In this document: positions 5,963-7,218 of the stretch, piece after piece
How the letters are laid out: each line of letters starts with the position of its first letter
Position numbering within the stretch: position 1 is the first letter of the stretch
Assembly: GCA_023416335.1 (NCBI GenBank)
Contig: JAEZHY010000157.1
Location: 1 to 7,218 of the forward strand
Direction: 5' to 3'
Source: Pseudomonadota bacterium
Lineage (GTDB): Bacteria > Desulfobacterota > Syntrophobacteria > Syntrophobacterales > Syntrophobacteraceae
DNA length: 7,218 nt
The notes under the pieces: model-generated
The model's database searches: none
What the model was told of the DNA's origin: nothing
What the model saw: only the letters and a program-made list of their open reading frames with translations
Position numbers and translations under genes: made by a program

Positions 5963-6751
5963 TCAGCAGAGTGAGTCGAGGTTGTGCCTTTCTATATAGG
6001 CGTAGGCGCTGTGATTGTGAATGGACTCGAAGTTCTCGACATCGACGAGGAACCACTTGACGTTCTTGTCCCGTTTCAACTCATAGGCAATATCGCGCAC
6101 TACGTCTTCGACAAACTTGGGATTCTCATAGGCGCACTCGGTGACAAACTTCTCATCCGGCCGTTTCAAAACGGAATAAACATCACATGAAGCAGCACCT
6201 TCAACCAGCTGGACGAGGTCCTCGATCCAGATGAACTTCTTGAACCGGACCGCCAGACGGACCTGCCCCCGCTGGTTGTGCGCGCCGTAGTTGCTGATTT
6301 CCTTCGAACACGGACAGACTGTCGTGATCGGAACGTTCACCTCCAGAACGAGGTCGCATCCGTTTTTCCGATCGAGTGAACCCGAGATGCGGCACTTGTA
6401 CTCCATCAGTCCGGCACTGGCCGTAACCGGCGAGAGTTTCCGGACGAAATAAGGGAAGTGCATTTCCATATGGGCCGATTCGGCCTGCAGGTGTTCCTGC
6501 AGGGCTTCCAGCACTTTGGAAAACTCACGGATATCCAGGTTGCCGTGAAATTCATTCAGAATCTCGATGAACCGGCTCATGTGAGTGCCCTTGAATTCCC
6601 TGGGCAGGTTTACATACATGTTGATCGACGCAACCGTATGCTGGACCCCGTTATTCCTGTCCATAACGGTGACGGGATACCGGATGTCCTTTACTCCGAC
6701 CTTGTCGATGTTGATGTTCCTGTGGTCCGCCTGATTTTGCACATCGATCAT
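5963..6751 (-). CDS. folE2: GTP cyclohydrolase FolE2 (type IB)
   Basis: FolE2 converts GTP to 7,8-dihydroneopterin triphosphate, the first step to tetrahydrofolate, in the cytosol. It is unrelated in overall sequence to the zinc enzyme FolE and can use other metals. The 262-residue product is full length. Diagnostic blocks: 'FKGTHMSRF' (53-61), 'TVCPCSKEISNYGAHNQRG' (144-162), 'EGAASCDVYSVLKRPDEKFV' (194-213) and 'AYENPKFVEDVVRD' (207-220). Cys146/Cys148 and His158 lie in the active-site segment of the family, with Glu200 and the C-terminal 'IHNHSAYAYIE' (244-254) also conserved. ATG 6751 has GAGG (6760-6763) 8 nt upstream, in the 16-bp gap after the cooC stop, so the two genes are almost surely one transcript. 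In some bacteria FolE2 is a Zur-controlled substitute for FolE; I see no Zur-like site here, and co-transcription with cooC suggests it is the working enzyme. Confidence 0.96.
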   Translation of the reverse strand: MIDVQNQADHRNINIDKVGVKDIRYPVTVMDRNNGVQHTVASINMYVNLPREFKGTHMSRFIEILNEFHGNLDIREFSKVLEALQEHLQAESAHMEMHFPYFVRKLSPVTASAGLMEYKCRISGSLDRKNGCDLVLEVNVPITTVCPCSKEISNYGAHNQRGQVRLAVRFKKFIWIEDLVQLVEGAASCDVYSVLKRPDEKFVTECAYENPKFVEDVVRDIAYELKRDKNVKWFLVDVENFESIHNHSAYAYIERHNLDSLC

Positions 6752-6767
6752 GCCGTGATCCTCGTGG

Positions 6768-7218
6768 CTAGAGTCCGACTGCTTCCATCAGATTTTTTAC
6801 GATTTTTTCAAGACCTGTCTTTGTCGCCTCCCCGATCTTATCGGCGAACTCCGCATTGAGGTCGGCTTCGATGATGGATTCGTCATACGGAATGAAGCCG
6901 AGTATAAGCTGACCGGCCATGACCTTTCTGAGAAATGTCCGGTCCTCCTCGTTGCGCACCTTGTTGCCGACAAGCCCGATACGCGTCAACCCGATATCCC
7001 TGCCGAGTTCGCGTATCCTCGCAGCGGTTTCAATACTCCTCCGGCCGGGTTCCACAACCGTGATGAGCCAATCGACGAACTTGGATGTACCTCGTCCCAG
7101 GTGTTCGATCCCGGCTTCCATGTCCATGATAACCACTTCATTGCGTCTGAGAATGAGGTGCTGGACAAGATTCTTGAGAAGCACGCTTTCCGGGCACACG
7201 CAGCCCGTTCCGCCCTTC
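6768..7218 (-). CDS. cooC: CooC-type nickel-insertion ATPase, C-terminal part (partial)
   Basis: CooC is a MinD/SIMIBI-class ATPase that helps insert nickel into the C-cluster of carbon monoxide dehydrogenase. The window holds its last 149 codons, ending in TAG at 6768; the P-loop and roughly 100 residues lie beyond the right edge. The frame is open through 7217, so the GTG at 7199 is an internal codon. Seen here: 'GCVCPE' with the CXC pair (codons 7202-7200 and 7196-7194), which in CooC1 binds metal at the dimer interface; 'VVIMDMEAGIEHLGRGT' (visible residues 28-44), with the hydrophobic strand and Asp of the switch region; 'VVEPGRRSIETA' (54-65); and 'GLVGNKVRNEED' (81-92), with the Asn-Lys of the nucleotide site. 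The CXC plus 'EAGIEHLGRGT' separates it from plain MinD or NifH. It suggests a CO dehydrogenase or acetyl-CoA synthase nearby, not seen here. folE2 follows after 16 bp. Confidence 0.88.
   Translation of the reverse strand, partial: KGGTGCVCPESVLLKNLVQHLILRRNEVVIMDMEAGIEHLGRGTSKFVDWLITVVEPGRRSIETAARIRELGRDIGLTRIGLVGNKVRNEEDRTFLRKVMAGQLILGFIPYDESIIEADLNAEFADKIGEATKTGLEKIVKNLMEAVGL

Noticed and set aside
6484..6503. Two CCTGCAGG palindromes 12 bp apart
   Set aside because: They fall inside folE2 and encode the repeated Leu-Gln of 'LQEHLQ' in a helix, so coding sequence explains them.

Overview
The window looks like chromosomal core DNA from an anaerobic bacterium, most likely a deltaproteobacterium in the Desulfobacterota/Syntrophobacterales sense. 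That placement is an inference from the gene content: a CooC-type maturation ATPase with its CXC motif, FolE2 as the GTP cyclohydrolase, an IscU-like scaffold of the 'GC...AC' type, and a phosphotransferase-AAA fusion. No marker gene here fixes the taxon. I see no tRNA, rRNA, CRISPR array, transposase or phage gene.

Layout. Positions 1-650 (minus) carry the N-terminal 216 codons of an unrecognised protein that runs off the left edge. A 95-bp divergent spacer separates it from pgpA (746-1210, plus). pgpA overlaps tail-to-tail by 23 bp with a VanZ-family membrane protein (1188-1793, minus). After a 201-bp divergent spacer come three plus-strand genes: an IscU/NifU-N-like Fe-S scaffold (1995-2420), an HD-domain phosphohydrolase (2616-3245), and ddl, D-alanine--D-alanine ligase (3193-4128), which overlaps the HD gene by 53 bp. 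Positions 4129-4262 hold two perfect palindromes; the second is followed by a short T run and probably terminates the ddl transcript. The rest is a minus-strand cluster, read from the right edge: cooC (C-terminal part, 6768-7218), then folE2 (5963-6751, 16-bp gap), then a fused phosphotransferase-like/P-loop kinase (4263-5861, 101-bp gap).

Function. The plus-strand genes serve housekeeping work: phosphatidylglycerol synthesis (PgpA), Fe-S cluster assembly and peptidoglycan precursor synthesis (Ddl). The cooC-folE2 pair fits one-carbon metabolism: CooC matures nickel CO dehydrogenase/acetyl-CoA synthase, and FolE2 starts the pathway to tetrahydrofolate, the C1 carrier of the methyl branch. The link between the two is inferred from adjacency.

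I did not find a convincing new biological system. The items most worth a second look are the paired palindromes after ddl, which share an octamer that allows alternative pairing, the fused kinase of unknown substrate, the Fe-S scaffold with no desulfurase beside it, and the unrecognised protein at the left edge.
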